Assembly (NCBI GenBank): GCA_027618475.1
Contig: JAQCEJ010000005.1
Coordinates: 40,023-104,022, forward strand
DNA: 64,000 nt
Direction: 5' to 3'
Source of the DNA: Planctomycetota bacterium
GTDB taxonomy: Bacteria > Planctomycetota > Planctomycetia > Planctomycetales > Planctomycetaceae
Part shown: piece by piece, positions 42,393 to 50,770 of the stretch
Layout: each line of letters begins with the position of its first letter
Position numbering within the stretch: position 1 is the stretch's first letter
Position numbers and translations under genes: made by a program
Notes under the pieces: model-generated
Told to the model about the DNA's origin: nothing
Databases searched by the model: none
Seen by the model: the letters and a program-made list of their open reading frames with translations, nothing else

Positions 42393-42671
42393 TCACTCAC
42401 CGCTATGATGAATTCCTACGATACCCAGCCTGGGGACATCTTCCATGGCGGGGACAAGTTGCCCCAACATCGACTCGATCTGCTCGAGTTGTCGTGTCAA
42501 CGTCGTGCGTTGTGAGTTCCATTGTTCCTGCCAGTTCTGAAAGTGCGTTTGGACTTCATCTTGTCGATCGCAATTCTGTTCGAGACGTTGTTGAATGCGC
42601 ACCAGTGAGTTTCCTAATCGAGTATGAAACAAGTTGCAACGTTTCGTCACGGCTGATTGAGTCCACGTCAT
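42393..42671 (-). CDS. Small coiled-coil protein, tentative
   Basis: A possible 92-residue protein, MTWTQSAVTKRCNLFHTRLG then heptad-like RIQQRLEQNCDRQDEVQTHF and TLTRQLEQIESMLGQLVPAM. ATG 42671 has GGGAG six bases upstream, which is the main reason to accept it; a TTG at 42719 would extend it. No family is recognised, it lies in a gene-poor region, and its composition could be chance. Its coiled coil resembles in general style, not in sequence, the SlyX-like protein at 31176. Confidence 0.35.
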   Translation of the reverse strand: MTWTQSAVTKRCNLFHTRLGNSLVRIQQRLEQNCDRQDEVQTHFQNWQEQWNSQRTTLTRQLEQIESMLGQLVPAMEDVPRLGIVGIHHSGE

Positions 42672-42719
42672 GCATGTCTCCCAGGTAATATTTCGGGATG
42701 ATATCGTATGAAGTATCAA

Positions 42720-43432
42720 GATGAATGTTCGCAGGTATGCATCTCGCGCGTGACCGTGAATGCGACCTGTCTAAGTCGTGTGGTAAAAACCACGCGGGTG
42801 AAATGGGGGTCATCAAGCGGGTGTGGGCACGTTCTGGCATTCGCCGACACGGGAGAGGAGATGCTCCCGAGCGGGCCAAAGTCAGATGAGGGAGTCTGCA
42901 AAACGTACCCACCAGCGAGCGACACTTTCAACCATTGATCACGAGCGACATCAGTACAGAAGTCACATTCAACTTGGTACCTGCTAGAGATCGTCCAGTC
43001 AATATGGGATACATGAGTCGAATGCGTATCTTTATGTGAGATTTCTGCTGGTTGGATATGAGAAGACTAGGAGAACAATTCGGGTGCGCACGATCGTTTT
43101 ATTCCTTCGCTGTATCGCTCATATCTCGCATTTCTCCCGATCAATAATCTTTTTCTGTTAAGTCTTCTTCATGTCTTTAGCTGTCTTAAAGTTATTCTAG
43201 GGGTCCTGTAACGTCATGCGGTCGATTCTGCCGTTCAGTTCGTGATGTTTGCTGCAACTGTACGTAAAGTGCCGTCGATATAACCGGTACGACCCGTCCA
43301 TCAAGAATATCCGCCGTAATCCAGACGACAGCATTACAACCGACGTCATGCCTGACGTCGGCAACGAAATGGACAGATCGAAGAGTAACGGGCCAAAAAC
43401 ATTTGCAGTATTACGAAGCCAGGGAGGGCTGA
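42720..43432. other. Gene-poor stretch, no gene seen
   Basis: About 700 bases. 43000-43200 is AT-rich and pyrimidine-rich. Frames are short and lack starts or motifs. The right end supplies GGGAGGG for the lipoprotein at 43433. Confidence 0.45.
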
Positions 43433-44128
43433 ATGATGACGAAATGCATTCCGGTTATTGTATTGATGTCGTGCGTCTGCTTGGGATGTTTTCCCGGAGC
43501 AACGGTCACAAAGAACCCAACTCGCTGGAACAAAGGCATTCGGTATTATAGGCCGAAGCCGTATTTGTTTATTCAGCCGATTGCCGCAGAGACGAAGGTC
43601 ACGACCGAAACTCAGGAAGACGCGACGGCAGTGCCGCCGAAAAAAGCAACAAAAACGACCGAAGCGCGAACTGGCGTCAGTGATCGTTTCGTAGAAATCA
43701 AACTCCAATGGTTGCCTGATTTTTCAGAAGAGTATGCGATTAAGGTTCATTCAGGTTTCGGAACAAATACGACGAATATCACGCTTGAAAACGGCTGGAA
43801 CCTGACCGCTATCAATCAGACATTGGATTCTCAGACCGATGAAAATATCACAGCTGTTTCAAAGCTGATCGATTCGGTAGCAAGTGGAGTTGCAGGCGCC
43901 AACAAAAACCTCGATGGTCGGGCTGAAACAGCAAAGGCGCCGGATATCGTAGTGCGAGCCACCGACATTCCATTGGGCTATTATGAATCGGTGATCGCCG
44001 TTGATCCCTGTGGAAAGAAGCAGCTCTATGGGTGGCGATATGTGGGATTCATGCCCTATGGTGGATGTCCGGTCAGGCATCAGGTTTGGACCGTCAATGT
44101 TGCAGTGATGATTGCATCTACGGTTTAG
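43433..44128 (+). CDS. Lipoprotein, unknown
   Basis: A 231-residue lipoprotein: MMTKCIPVIVLMSCVCLGC with a lipobox-like CLGC, Cys at about residue 19. The mature part has a Thr/Ala/Lys-rich linker (TTETQEDATAVPPKKATKTT), a beta-strand-rich middle (VEIKLQWLPDFSEEYAIKVH, NITLENGWNLTAINQTL) and a C-terminal part with VVRATDIPLGYYESVIAVDP. No family is recognised. GGGAGGG precedes ATG 43433. A small frame (44146-44295) follows it before a strong terminator, so the two may form one transcript. Confidence 0.75.
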   Translation: MMTKCIPVIVLMSCVCLGCFPGATVTKNPTRWNKGIRYYRPKPYLFIQPIAAETKVTTETQEDATAVPPKKATKTTEARTGVSDRFVEIKLQWLPDFSEEYAIKVHSGFGTNTTNITLENGWNLTAINQTLDSQTDENITAVSKLIDSVASGVAGANKNLDGRAETAKAPDIVVRATDIPLGYYESVIAVDPCGKKQLYGWRYVGFMPYGGCPVRHQVWTVNVAVMIASTV

Positions 44129-44145
44129 TCTTTCGGGATGGAATA

Positions 44146-44295
44146 ATGAGATTTGAAGAAATTACGTCTGTTTCCAAAGATAAAAATAAGGGACGGGCGA
44201 CAATCAACGAGAAAGGCAGAGTGATCCCCGTCGCAAGTTCGACCGACGACGTCGAAACCGATCTTGCGATATCCGGTGCGCCCGATGTGCAATAG
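44146..44295 (+). CDS. Very small protein, tentative
   Basis: A 49-residue frame, MRFEEITSVSKDKNKGRATI to ISGAPDVQ, starting 18 bases after the lipoprotein stop with GGGATGG upstream, and followed 43 bases later by a strong terminator. The charged, soluble sequence has no recognised match. Its position supports expression, but chance cannot be excluded. Confidence 0.4.
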   Translation: MRFEEITSVSKDKNKGRATINEKGRVIPVASSTDDVETDLAISGAPDVQ

Positions 44296-44338
44296 AGATA
44301 GGCGACATTGCAATTAACTCGGATCCCCGCAGTCATGC

Positions 44339-44374
44339 CGCTGCTGAATGGTTCTGCATTCAGCAGCGTTTTTA
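44339..44374 (+). terminator. Strong Rho-independent terminator
   Basis: CGCTGCTGAATG (44339-44350) and CATTCAGCAGCG (44357-44368) form a perfect 12-base stem with a 6-base loop, followed by TTTTT at 44369-44373. It ends the transcript of 43433-44295. Confidence 0.9.
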
Positions 44375-44451
44375 TTGATTTTTCAGAAAAAGCACTGCTG
44401 ACTCAAAGCTGTCAGCAGTGGCACCAGACGTTTGGTTCGGTTTTGTTCTAA

Positions 44452-44850
44452 CTATTTCTCATTCGCTGGTACGACAAATCTCAAGACACGACGTGGTCGT
44501 TGTTCGAGTGCAAGTCCATCACCCCCCTCAACAACGGTTAGTTCTACCTCGCGACCGCGATGACTGTGCAACAGTCGGAATAGGTCCGTGAGCGACAATC
44601 GCGGAATGACGTCGCTGGTGCGAAACCCGGCACACGCCAGGATTCCCCCATCGTCGATCGCACGAAAGGCAACCGCCGAGCACTGACGCCCCTTCACGCG
44701 ATAGTAGCACGCGCCGTGTCGAAACCCCAAGTCTCGTTCCAGCACCGGGCCGAGAAGACCTTGGTAATAGAACGCATTCGCGGCGGTGTATGCCAAAAAT
44801 GCAAACACGGGGAAACTGATCCATGCCAATATCGATAAGAATATTTCCAT
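44452..44850 (-). CDS. Membrane-anchored PDZ-like protein
   Basis: A 132-residue protein. ATG 44850 begins MEIFLSILAWISFPVFAFLA, a single N-terminal membrane helix. The rest resembles a short PDZ-like domain: GGILACAGFRTSDVIPRLSL, LFRLLHSHRGREVELTVVEG. A longer frame up to 44982 adds 44 residues without a match. The start has no good ribosome-binding site, so translation may depend on the preceding gene 44910-45164, 59 bases upstream in the same direction. The function is unknown; a protease or transport adaptor role is possible. Confidence 0.6.
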   Translation of the reverse strand: MEIFLSILAWISFPVFAFLAYTAANAFYYQGLLGPVLERDLGFRHGACYYRVKGRQCSAVAFRAIDDGGILACAGFRTSDVIPRLSLTDLFRLLHSHRGREVELTVVEGGDGLALEQRPRRVLRFVVPANEK

Positions 44851-44909
44851 CGTGTGTCGCCGAACGTCTGCGCCAAGTGCCCCGGTTGTGTCAGCCGGGT
44901 GATGGGGAC

Positions 44910-45164
44910 TTACAGGACGGTAGTCTTGGGCCTGACAGGAAATCGAGCCACGGATAACGCCAGCAAAATGGCCAGAGTCCAAGAAAGACAGTCATTCCCA
45001 GTAAAATCGTGACCCACGATGAACAGCACCGCCACCGCACCAAGAGTGGACCACCGCATACGCATGATGACGGGATGCGTACTCATCAACAACCGGCGGC
45101 CGGTCACCGACCACTCGCCCGCGATTAGATTCAGAACGGCGAGAATGATTATCAAGACTGCCAT
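44910..45164 (-). CDS. Small membrane protein
   Basis: An 84-residue protein with three hydrophobic segments (MAVLIIILAVLNLIAG, LGAVAVLFIVGHD and LSWTLAILLALSVARFP). No family is recognised. It lies just upstream of the PDZ-like gene in the same direction and probably shares its promoter. The ribosome-binding site is weak. Confidence 0.5.
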   Translation of the reverse strand: MAVLIIILAVLNLIAGEWSVTGRRLLMSTHPVIMRMRWSTLGAVAVLFIVGHDFTGNDCLSWTLAILLALSVARFPVRPKTTVL

Positions 45165-45279
45165 CTGCCAAGCTTTCAGAGTGACCTGGCTCGTTAATAG
45201 ATCGTATCAGGATATTGCCAGGGGCGCGCGGATACTGCACCGATAAACATTACATCCCCACAGCGCAGATTTGTCAATT

Positions 45280-45510
45280 CCTGGTTTTTGATCCCGAAGG
45301 GATCACAGCGATTAGCCGGCGGTTGAGCGAAGCGACACCGCCGGAAAAGTTCCCGATTCCCTACCGACCCTGAAGGGGTCGCAGCCTATCGAAGAACGTC
45401 CGGACTGCGACCCCTTCAGGGTCGATGGTGGTCTTTTATCGTAGACCGGTGGTTTCGCTGACGCTCAACCAACCGGCTAATGACTGCGACCCCGCCGGGG
45501 TCGGATGAAT
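45280..45510. repeat. Cluster of dispersed palindromes
   Basis: A perfect 20-base inverted repeat, CGACCCTGAAGGGGTCGCAG at 45365-45384 and its complement at 45405-45424, is flanked by GATCCCGAAGGGATC (45290-45304), GACCCCGCCGGGGTC near 45490 and two related units TAGCCGGCGGTTGAGCGAAG (45314 on) and GACGCTCAACCAACCGGCTA (near 45460) in inverted orientation. It occupies the gap between a minus-strand membrane gene and the plus-strand ATPase gene and contains no coding frame. Confidence 0.75.
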
Positions 45511-45623
45511 CGCAAATGCCGCAATATACTCCCTCCCTTTGCCCCTCGCTCCCCCGCCCCCTATAATCAGATCGTTAACTTCACCAACCGATCTGCCCGC
45601 CAACTGCTGGGGAATTGCTGACC

Positions 45624-47060
45624 ATGACCGACCGACCTGCGACGCTGCGCGATTTGAAGGCCAGCGGGTATCGCTCTGAGGGCGTTAAAGACGAGATGCG
45701 GCGGAACCTGCTGCGGAAACTTCGCCAACGCGAACCGATCTTTCCCGGCATTCTTGGCTACGAACAAACCGTTATTCCGCAGGTGCAGAATGCGATTCTC
45801 TCGCGGCATGATATGCTCTTTCTCGGGCTGCGCGGGCAGGCCAAGACACGCATGTTGCGGTCGCTTATTTATCTGCTCGACGACGTGCTGCCGATCGTCG
45901 CGGGATCGGAGATTCACGACGATCCGCTCGCGCCGCTCTCGAAATACGCTCGTGATCTGGTTGCGGTGAAGGGGGACGACTGCCCGATCGACTGGATCGG
46001 CCGCGACGAGCGCTATCACGAAAAACTGGCGACCCCCGATGTCACCATCGCCGATCTCATCGGCGAGGTCGATCTTATCAAACACGCCGAGGGGCGGCCG
46101 CTCACCAGCGAAGAGGTGCTGCACTTCGGTCTCATACCCCGCAGTCATCGCGGAATCTTCTGCATGAACGAACTTCCCGATCTCAGCCCGAAAATTCAAG
46201 TCGGGTTGTTCAACGTGCTCGAAGAACGCGACGTACAGATCCGCGGATTTCCCATTCGTCTCTCGCTCGATTTGTGTATGGTCTTTAGCGCGAACCCCGA
46301 AGATTACACCAATCGCGGGCGCATCGTGACACCGCTGAAGGATCGCATCGGTTCGGTGATTCGGACGCATTACCCGCTCGATCGCGAAACGGGAATTCGC
46401 ATCACCGACGAGAACGCCTGGACCGAGCGCGACGAGAGCATTCCGGTTTATGTACCAAACTTCATGAAAGAGATTATCGAAGAGACGTCGCGGTTAGCGC
46501 GGACGAGCCCGCACGTCAATCAGGCCTCGGGGGTCAGCGTGCGGATGTCGATTTCGAATTACGAAAATCATCTCTCGCACGCCGAACGGCGGGCCGTCAC
46601 GCTGGGGGAACCGTCGGCGGTGACGCGGATTTGCGATCTGACGTTTCTCTCGGCGAGCTCGCGCGGCAAGTTGGAACTGACACTCACCGAAGAACCGGGC
46701 GAAGAAGATCGATTGATCGGCCGCATCGTCGAAGAAGCGGTGAAGTCCGTCTTCGATCAAAAGGGGAGTCCCAAGCAGTTTCGCAATGTGGTCGAACATG
46801 TCGAGGGAGGCAAGACGATCGAGACGGGCGATCATCTTTCAACCACTGACGCGATCAAACAGTTCGATGCCATTCGCGGGTTTCGTCAACAGATCGAAGA
46901 TCTTGCTCAATTGCTCGAACCCGATTTGATGAAGAATTCGTCGGCCGATGTCCGCTCTCAACTTCTGGTGAGCGTCGGCGAGTTCATCATCGAGGCGTTG
47001 CACTGCCACAATCGACTCAATAAGAAGTCAAAACGACAAGGGTCGTCGTACGGTTCATGA
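45624..47060 (+). CDS. MoxR / magnesium chelatase ChlI-like AAA+ ATPase
   Basis: A 478-residue AAA+ ATPase of the ChlI-like (COG1239) group. The Walker A-like segment is LGLRGQAKTRMLRSL (near 70-84), the Walker B-like one is HRGIFCMNELPDLSPKIQVG, and the sensor region is VFSANPEDYTNRGRIVTPLK with arginines in RIGSVIRTHYPLDR. Asn in place of the usual Asp of Walker B (MNELPD) is seen in this subfamily. These ATPases usually work with a von Willebrand A (VWA/CoxE-like) protein; none is adjacent, and downstream is a sigma-54 activator. It may remodel protein complexes in stress or metal insertion. Start ATG 45624; a TTG nine bases upstream would be less usual. Confidence 0.88.
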   Translation: MTDRPATLRDLKASGYRSEGVKDEMRRNLLRKLRQREPIFPGILGYEQTVIPQVQNAILSRHDMLFLGLRGQAKTRMLRSLIYLLDDVLPIVAGSEIHDDPLAPLSKYARDLVAVKGDDCPIDWIGRDERYHEKLATPDVTIADLIGEVDLIKHAEGRPLTSEEVLHFGLIPRSHRGIFCMNELPDLSPKIQVGLFNVLEERDVQIRGFPIRLSLDLCMVFSANPEDYTNRGRIVTPLKDRIGSVIRTHYPLDRETGIRITDENAWTERDESIPVYVPNFMKEIIEETSRLARTSPHVNQASGVSVRMSISNYENHLSHAERRAVTLGEPSAVTRICDLTFLSASSRGKLELTLTEEPGEEDRLIGRIVEEAVKSVFDQKGSPKQFRNVVEHVEGGKTIETGDHLSTTDAIKQFDAIRGFRQQIEDLAQLLEPDLMKNSSADVRSQLLVSVGEFIIEALHCHNRLNKKSKRQGSSYGS

Positions 47061-47224
47061 ACTCTGCCGATGCCAAAATCCGGGACCGGCGTCGAAACGC
47101 TTGCGACGTGCCGATCAATCAACCACCCTGTATCGTCTTGATTGCAAATGTGTCATCGGCTGGTAAGATATTATTTCCGGCAGGTCAATCCGATGGCAAA
47201 CGGGGCAGCAAGGGGTGAATCGTA

Positions 47225-49231
47225 ATGACACAAATTGCGCAGACACAATGGATGCGCTGGTCTGAAGTCCCGTGGTCACATGGGACCGAACCAGCTTCAT
47301 CGGCACTTCAGATCTCTCATCGAATTCTGGAGTTATGTCACTCTGCTACCGATGAAATGGCATTCTGGAAGGCCGTGCTGCCAGAAATCGTCGCCGAGGT
47401 TTCGGCATCGTGGGGAGCGGTGTTCGCCAAGAGCATGTCGTGGTCGGTCTGGAGCGAAGCGGGGAGAACTCCGTTTCGCGATGTTCCTTATTCCTTTCTC
47501 GAAGATGCTCTCGATCGCGAATCGGGAGGCTTTTGCAAACTCGCCGAATTGACTAACGGCGGTGTAATCGGCATACCGGTTTCTCGGGGATCGGGGGAAT
47601 CGGTTGTCCTTCTGCTCGCCGGCCGATTGATCGAAGCCGACTCGTTACCGTTGTCGTTGGCGATCGGCCGCGTGCTCGAAGATTGCCTGCCGATTTTGCA
47701 TCGCGGCGAGGGACAGTTGCGACGGATCGAACGGCTGCGCAGTACGCTGCACATCGCTTCGACGCTTTCCTCCGAACATGAAACGCAACCGCTGTTGGAA
47801 CTCATTGCCAAAGAAGCGACCCGGCTGCTCGAATGCGACCGCGCGAGTATTTTCATCTGGGATCGCGAGCATCATCAGGTCATCGCCTGTCCGGCGCTCG
47901 GTGTCGCCAAGGGGACGCTACGACTGCCTGATAATGCCGGCATTGTCGGAGAGGTGTTGCGGACTCAACAAACGGTGCAGGTCGACGATCCGTATCACGA
48001 TTCGCGATTTAATCAAAGCGTCGACAAGGCGAGTGGATACGTCACTCGGAACCTGTTATGCGGTCCGCTTAAAGATGGTCAGGGAAAATTGATCGGTGCA
48101 TTTGAAGCGATCAACAAGAATAAGGGATTGTTCACCGAAGACGATTACGAAAGTCTCGAAGAGCTGGGCATTCAGGCCGCGATCGCTCTACAGAATGCAC
48201 GCGAGTACGAACAACTCACGCGTAGCCGGGCACAACTCGCGGCTCAAGTGACGCAGGGTGTGCAGATCATCGGTGAGAGCCCGGCGATCATCGCGCTGCG
48301 ATCGACCGTCGATCGATTGGCGGCGACCGACTTGCCGGCACTGATTCTCGGCGAATCGGGAACGGGAAAAGAAGTCGTCAGCCAAGCGCTACATTACCAT
48401 GGTCCCCGTTCAGCACATCCCTTCATTGCCGTCAATTGTGCCGCGTTGACCGATACCTTACTTGAAAGCGAACTCTTCGGACACGAAAAGGGGGCGTTTA
48501 CCGACGCACACGAAGCCCGTCAGGGGAAGTTCGAACTCGCTGAAGGGGGGACGTTGTTTCTCGATGAAATCGGCGATATGAGTTTGAACGGCCAGGCAAA
48601 ATTGCTGCGGGTTTTAGAGCAGAAAACCGTAACCCGTGTTGGCGGTTCGCAATCGATACCGGTGAATGTGCGTGTCGTCGCAGCCACGAATCGCCGATTA
48701 AGCGAGTCGGTTCGTGATAAGAAATTTCGCGAAGATCTGTACTACCGCTTGAGTGTGGTGACGCTCGACCTGCCTGCGCTGCGCGATCGTCCGGAAGATA
48801 TTTTGCTGCTCGGCGAATTCTTTCTTGAGAAATTCTGTCAGCAGGCGAATCGACGGCGACTGACGATTTCGGCAGAAGCGAAGAAGCGGTTGCAGGCCCA
48901 CGGCTGGCCGGGGAACGTTCGAGAACTGCGAAATCTGATGGAACGGTTGGCCTTCTTGACGAATCACGATCAGGTCGAGGCCGACGACCTGGCATTTATC
49001 ATCAGTCCCGAACGCGATTCATCACTGGATTTCTCCGGCAACATGGGACTCGCCGACGCCACGAAAAAGTTTCAGCAGGAATTCATTCGTCGCAGCATCG
49101 GTCGTATGCGCGGCAATATGAGCGAAGCGGCACGTTTGCTCGGGCTGCACCGTTCGAACCTGTACCGCAAAATGCGACAACTCGAAATGACAGAAGCCGC
49201 CGACTTATCGGATGACGACAACGACGATTGA
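47225..49231 (+). CDS. Sigma-54-dependent transcriptional activator with GAF-type sensing region
   Basis: A 668-residue enhancer-binding protein. The N-terminal 340 residues hold one clear GAF domain (about 175-330: LLECDRASIFIWDREHHQVI, GIVGEVLRTQQTVQVDDPYH) and a possible degenerate one before it (30-150). The AAA+ domain follows: Walker A LGESGTGKE, the sigma-54-contact loop GHEKGAFTDA, Walker B GGTLFLDEIGDM, and RVVAATNRRLSESVRDKKFR. The C-terminal Fis-type HTH is MSEAARLLGLHRSNLYRKMR. It activates RpoN-dependent promoters in response to a ligand or signal bound to the GAF region; the signal is unknown. It is 164 bases from the ATPase gene upstream. Start ATG 47225 is preceded by GGGGTGAATCGTA. 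Confidence 0.95.
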   Translation: MTQIAQTQWMRWSEVPWSHGTEPASSALQISHRILELCHSATDEMAFWKAVLPEIVAEVSASWGAVFAKSMSWSVWSEAGRTPFRDVPYSFLEDALDRESGGFCKLAELTNGGVIGIPVSRGSGESVVLLLAGRLIEADSLPLSLAIGRVLEDCLPILHRGEGQLRRIERLRSTLHIASTLSSEHETQPLLELIAKEATRLLECDRASIFIWDREHHQVIACPALGVAKGTLRLPDNAGIVGEVLRTQQTVQVDDPYHDSRFNQSVDKASGYVTRNLLCGPLKDGQGKLIGAFEAINKNKGLFTEDDYESLEELGIQAAIALQNAREYEQLTRSRAQLAAQVTQGVQIIGESPAIIALRSTVDRLAATDLPALILGESGTGKEVVSQALHYHGPRSAHPFIAVNCAALTDTLLESELFGHEKGAFTDAHEARQGKFELAEGGTLFLDEIGDMSLNGQAKLLRVLEQKTVTRVGGSQSIPVNVRVVAATNRRLSESVRDKKFREDLYYRLSVVTLDLPALRDRPEDILLLGEFFLEKFCQQANRRRLTISAEAKKRLQAHGWPGNVRELRNLMERLAFLTNHDQVEADDLAFIISPERDSSLDFSGNMGLADATKKFQQEFIRRSIGRMRGNMSEAARLLGLHRSNLYRKMRQLEMTEAADLSDDDNDD

Positions 49232-49243
49232 GCCGTGTGTTTC

Positions 49244-49277
49244 AAAAAATCCCGATGGACCATTGCAGTCCATCGGG
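49244..49277 (-). terminator. Rho-independent terminator for the minus-strand gene at 49346
   Basis: Read on the minus strand, CCCGATGGAC (49277-49268) and GTCCATCGGG (49260-49251) form a 10-base stem with a 7-base loop and are followed by ATTTTTT. It lies 70 bases after the stop at 49346. The same hairpin could also serve the sigma-54 activator, whose stop is 13 bases upstream, but that side lacks a T-run. Confidence 0.8.
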
Positions 49278-49345
49278 AGGGTTGGATGTCAAGGCAATGT
49301 CATAGGTGTTCGACATAACTTCTTTCTTCGTCGAAACGGAAGTGG

Positions 49346-49666
49346 TTACCAGCAGTTGTTAAAGTTGTTGTAATAGCCACCGCCATAACCGAAGCCGTTA
49401 CCGTACCCGTAGCCTCGGTAACCTCTGCCGTAATTGAACTGCAAGGTCACTCCCGAGCGCGGACGGTATCCGTTCCCGTAATAGTTTCCGCGGTAGCGGA
49501 AGTTGTTGTTATACCCCCCGCGGTAACCGCGATTCCAATTGTGGGAATGCCCATGATTATGGCCACGGTAATTCCCGTGACGGTGAGGATCGGCTTTCGC
49601 CGTTGCAGCAAAACCGCCGAATGCCAGACCTCCCGCCAATGCTGCGACCAACAGTAACTTGTTCAT
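49346..49666 (-). CDS. Small secreted Gly/Tyr/Asn-rich protein 1
   Basis: A 106-residue exported protein: signal peptide MNKLLLVAALAGGLAFGGFA with a cleavage site after ATAKA, then a mature part almost wholly built from Gly, Tyr, Asn, Arg and His (HRHGNYRGHNHGHSHNWNRG, YRGYGYGNGFGYGGGYYNNF). Such composition is seen in surface-coating or phase-separating proteins, but no family is known here. AAGGAGGAC precedes ATG 49666 very strongly. The longer frame to 49804 adds a poor leader. It is paralogous in style and in its 5' leader to the gene at 50091-50390. A terminator is downstream. Confidence 0.8.
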   Translation of the reverse strand: MNKLLLVAALAGGLAFGGFAATAKADPHRHGNYRGHNHGHSHNWNRGYRGGYNNNFRYRGNYYGNGYRPRSGVTLQFNYGRGYRGYGYGNGFGYGGGYYNNFNNCW

Positions 49667-50090
49667 GATGTCCTCCTTATGGGCCATGTCGTAACTAATG
49701 AGAGGGATCGATGCGAGACAATCCGTTTCGAAATCCGCCCCATAACACATCAGGAATAAAGCACAGGGGATACCGAACAGCACGATCTGAAAAAACTCAC
49801 ACAATTATTATTGCTAACTATTGATATCAAATAGGTTACGACTATTGATCAAAACGAATGACGAAACGTCCTGTGATCTGAGTTGTCGCGTACTCGATAT
49901 ATCTGTAGTCATTACGACTACACAATCGGTGGTCGGAACCGGCCGTTGATGACTTGCGTCTTTACCAAACCCAGAAACAGAGCAATCCCCAGAGGAATCC
50001 GTTGATTCCACTGGGGATTTCTGATGGATTAAGGATCACGCTAATAGATGCCATCCCCACGCGATTGAATGTTCAATCGGTGAATCACTA
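49667..50090. other. Intergenic region between two secreted paralogues
   Basis: It contains a nested stem at 49984-50019 (AATCCCCAG/CTGGGGATT enclosing GGAATC/GATTCC), directly downstream of the stop at 50091, without a T-run. The rest is AT-rich with no frame of note. Confidence 0.55.
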
Positions 50091-50390
50091 CTACCAACGG
50101 TATCTCGGCGAGTAGTAATACCCCGGGCGGGAGTTCCAATATCCGCCATAATATCCGGGTGAGTAATAGTAATTTGAGTTCCCCGGATAGCTGTAATTAA
50201 AGCGGAAATACACTCCGCCGCGCGGCCTCACGTAGCGGTTATTGTAGCGGTAATATCCGCGATTCCAGTTTCTTCCGTTGTAGTGCCCGCGGTAGCGGAA
50301 ATGTCCGCGGCGGTGGGCATCTGCCTGGTCCGTCAGGCCTGTAAACAACAACCCGCACGAAATGGCCGCGACTGCAAGTAACTTCTTCAT
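50091..50390 (-). CDS. Small secreted Tyr/Asn/Arg-rich protein 2
   Basis: A 99-residue exported protein with a signal peptide MKKLLAVAAISCGLLFTGLT ... QADA and a mature part of Arg, Tyr, Asn, Gly and Pro (HFRYRGHYNGRNWNRGYYRY, YYYSPGYYGGYWNSRPGYYY). It resembles 49346-49666 in order (RxxRG, NWNRGYxxxYNN, RPRxGVxxxFNY), so the two are probably duplicates. Both have AAGGAGG ribosome-binding sites behind similar leaders (GG-C-TAAGGAGG). The function is unknown. Tyr-rich repeats could allow cross-linking or low-complexity assembly at the cell surface. Confidence 0.8.
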   Translation of the reverse strand: MKKLLAVAAISCGLLFTGLTDQADAHRRGHFRYRGHYNGRNWNRGYYRYNNRYVRPRGGVYFRFNYSYPGNSNYYYSPGYYGGYWNSRPGYYYSPRYRW

Positions 50391-50770
50391 CGCTTTTCCT
50401 CCTTAGGCCCTGTCGTGTGACAGAAAACGTACGATGTCGATTCCGCCTCGCATCGGAATCCACGTCTATTTGACATCCTATTCAACTCAGAAAACGAGTC
50501 TGCTGGGAAATCGTCGATCCCAATCGAGCCGTTACTCCATAAGCCATATCTAATAAATAACTTATGAAAACAACCGTAGAGGAGCTCTCGAACTCGTCAA
50601 TTGGTGCCGCAGGGAACAGGCTTGCTCCTGGCTCGGTCCTTCGATCAACGATTCGACGCACGACACGGTGTGTCGCTTGAAGTTTTCAGATTCCCGTTGA
50701 CATGAGTTCCAAGAGAGCGTAAACGGTTCTCTTCACGCCGATAATTTTGCACCAAATCGAGAGATCGCCC
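50391..50770. other. Intergenic region between divergent genes
   Basis: About 380 bases. It must hold promoters for the secreted paralogue and for the HEAT lipoprotein, but I cannot place them. A small palindrome CGACACGGTGTGTCG lies near 50662. Confidence 0.4.

Noticed and set aside
42207..42515. Plus-strand small protein beginning MCMNIAHAACPVMVWQC
   Set aside because: No ribosome-binding site, mixed composition, and overlap with a minus-strand frame that has a better start; probably chance.
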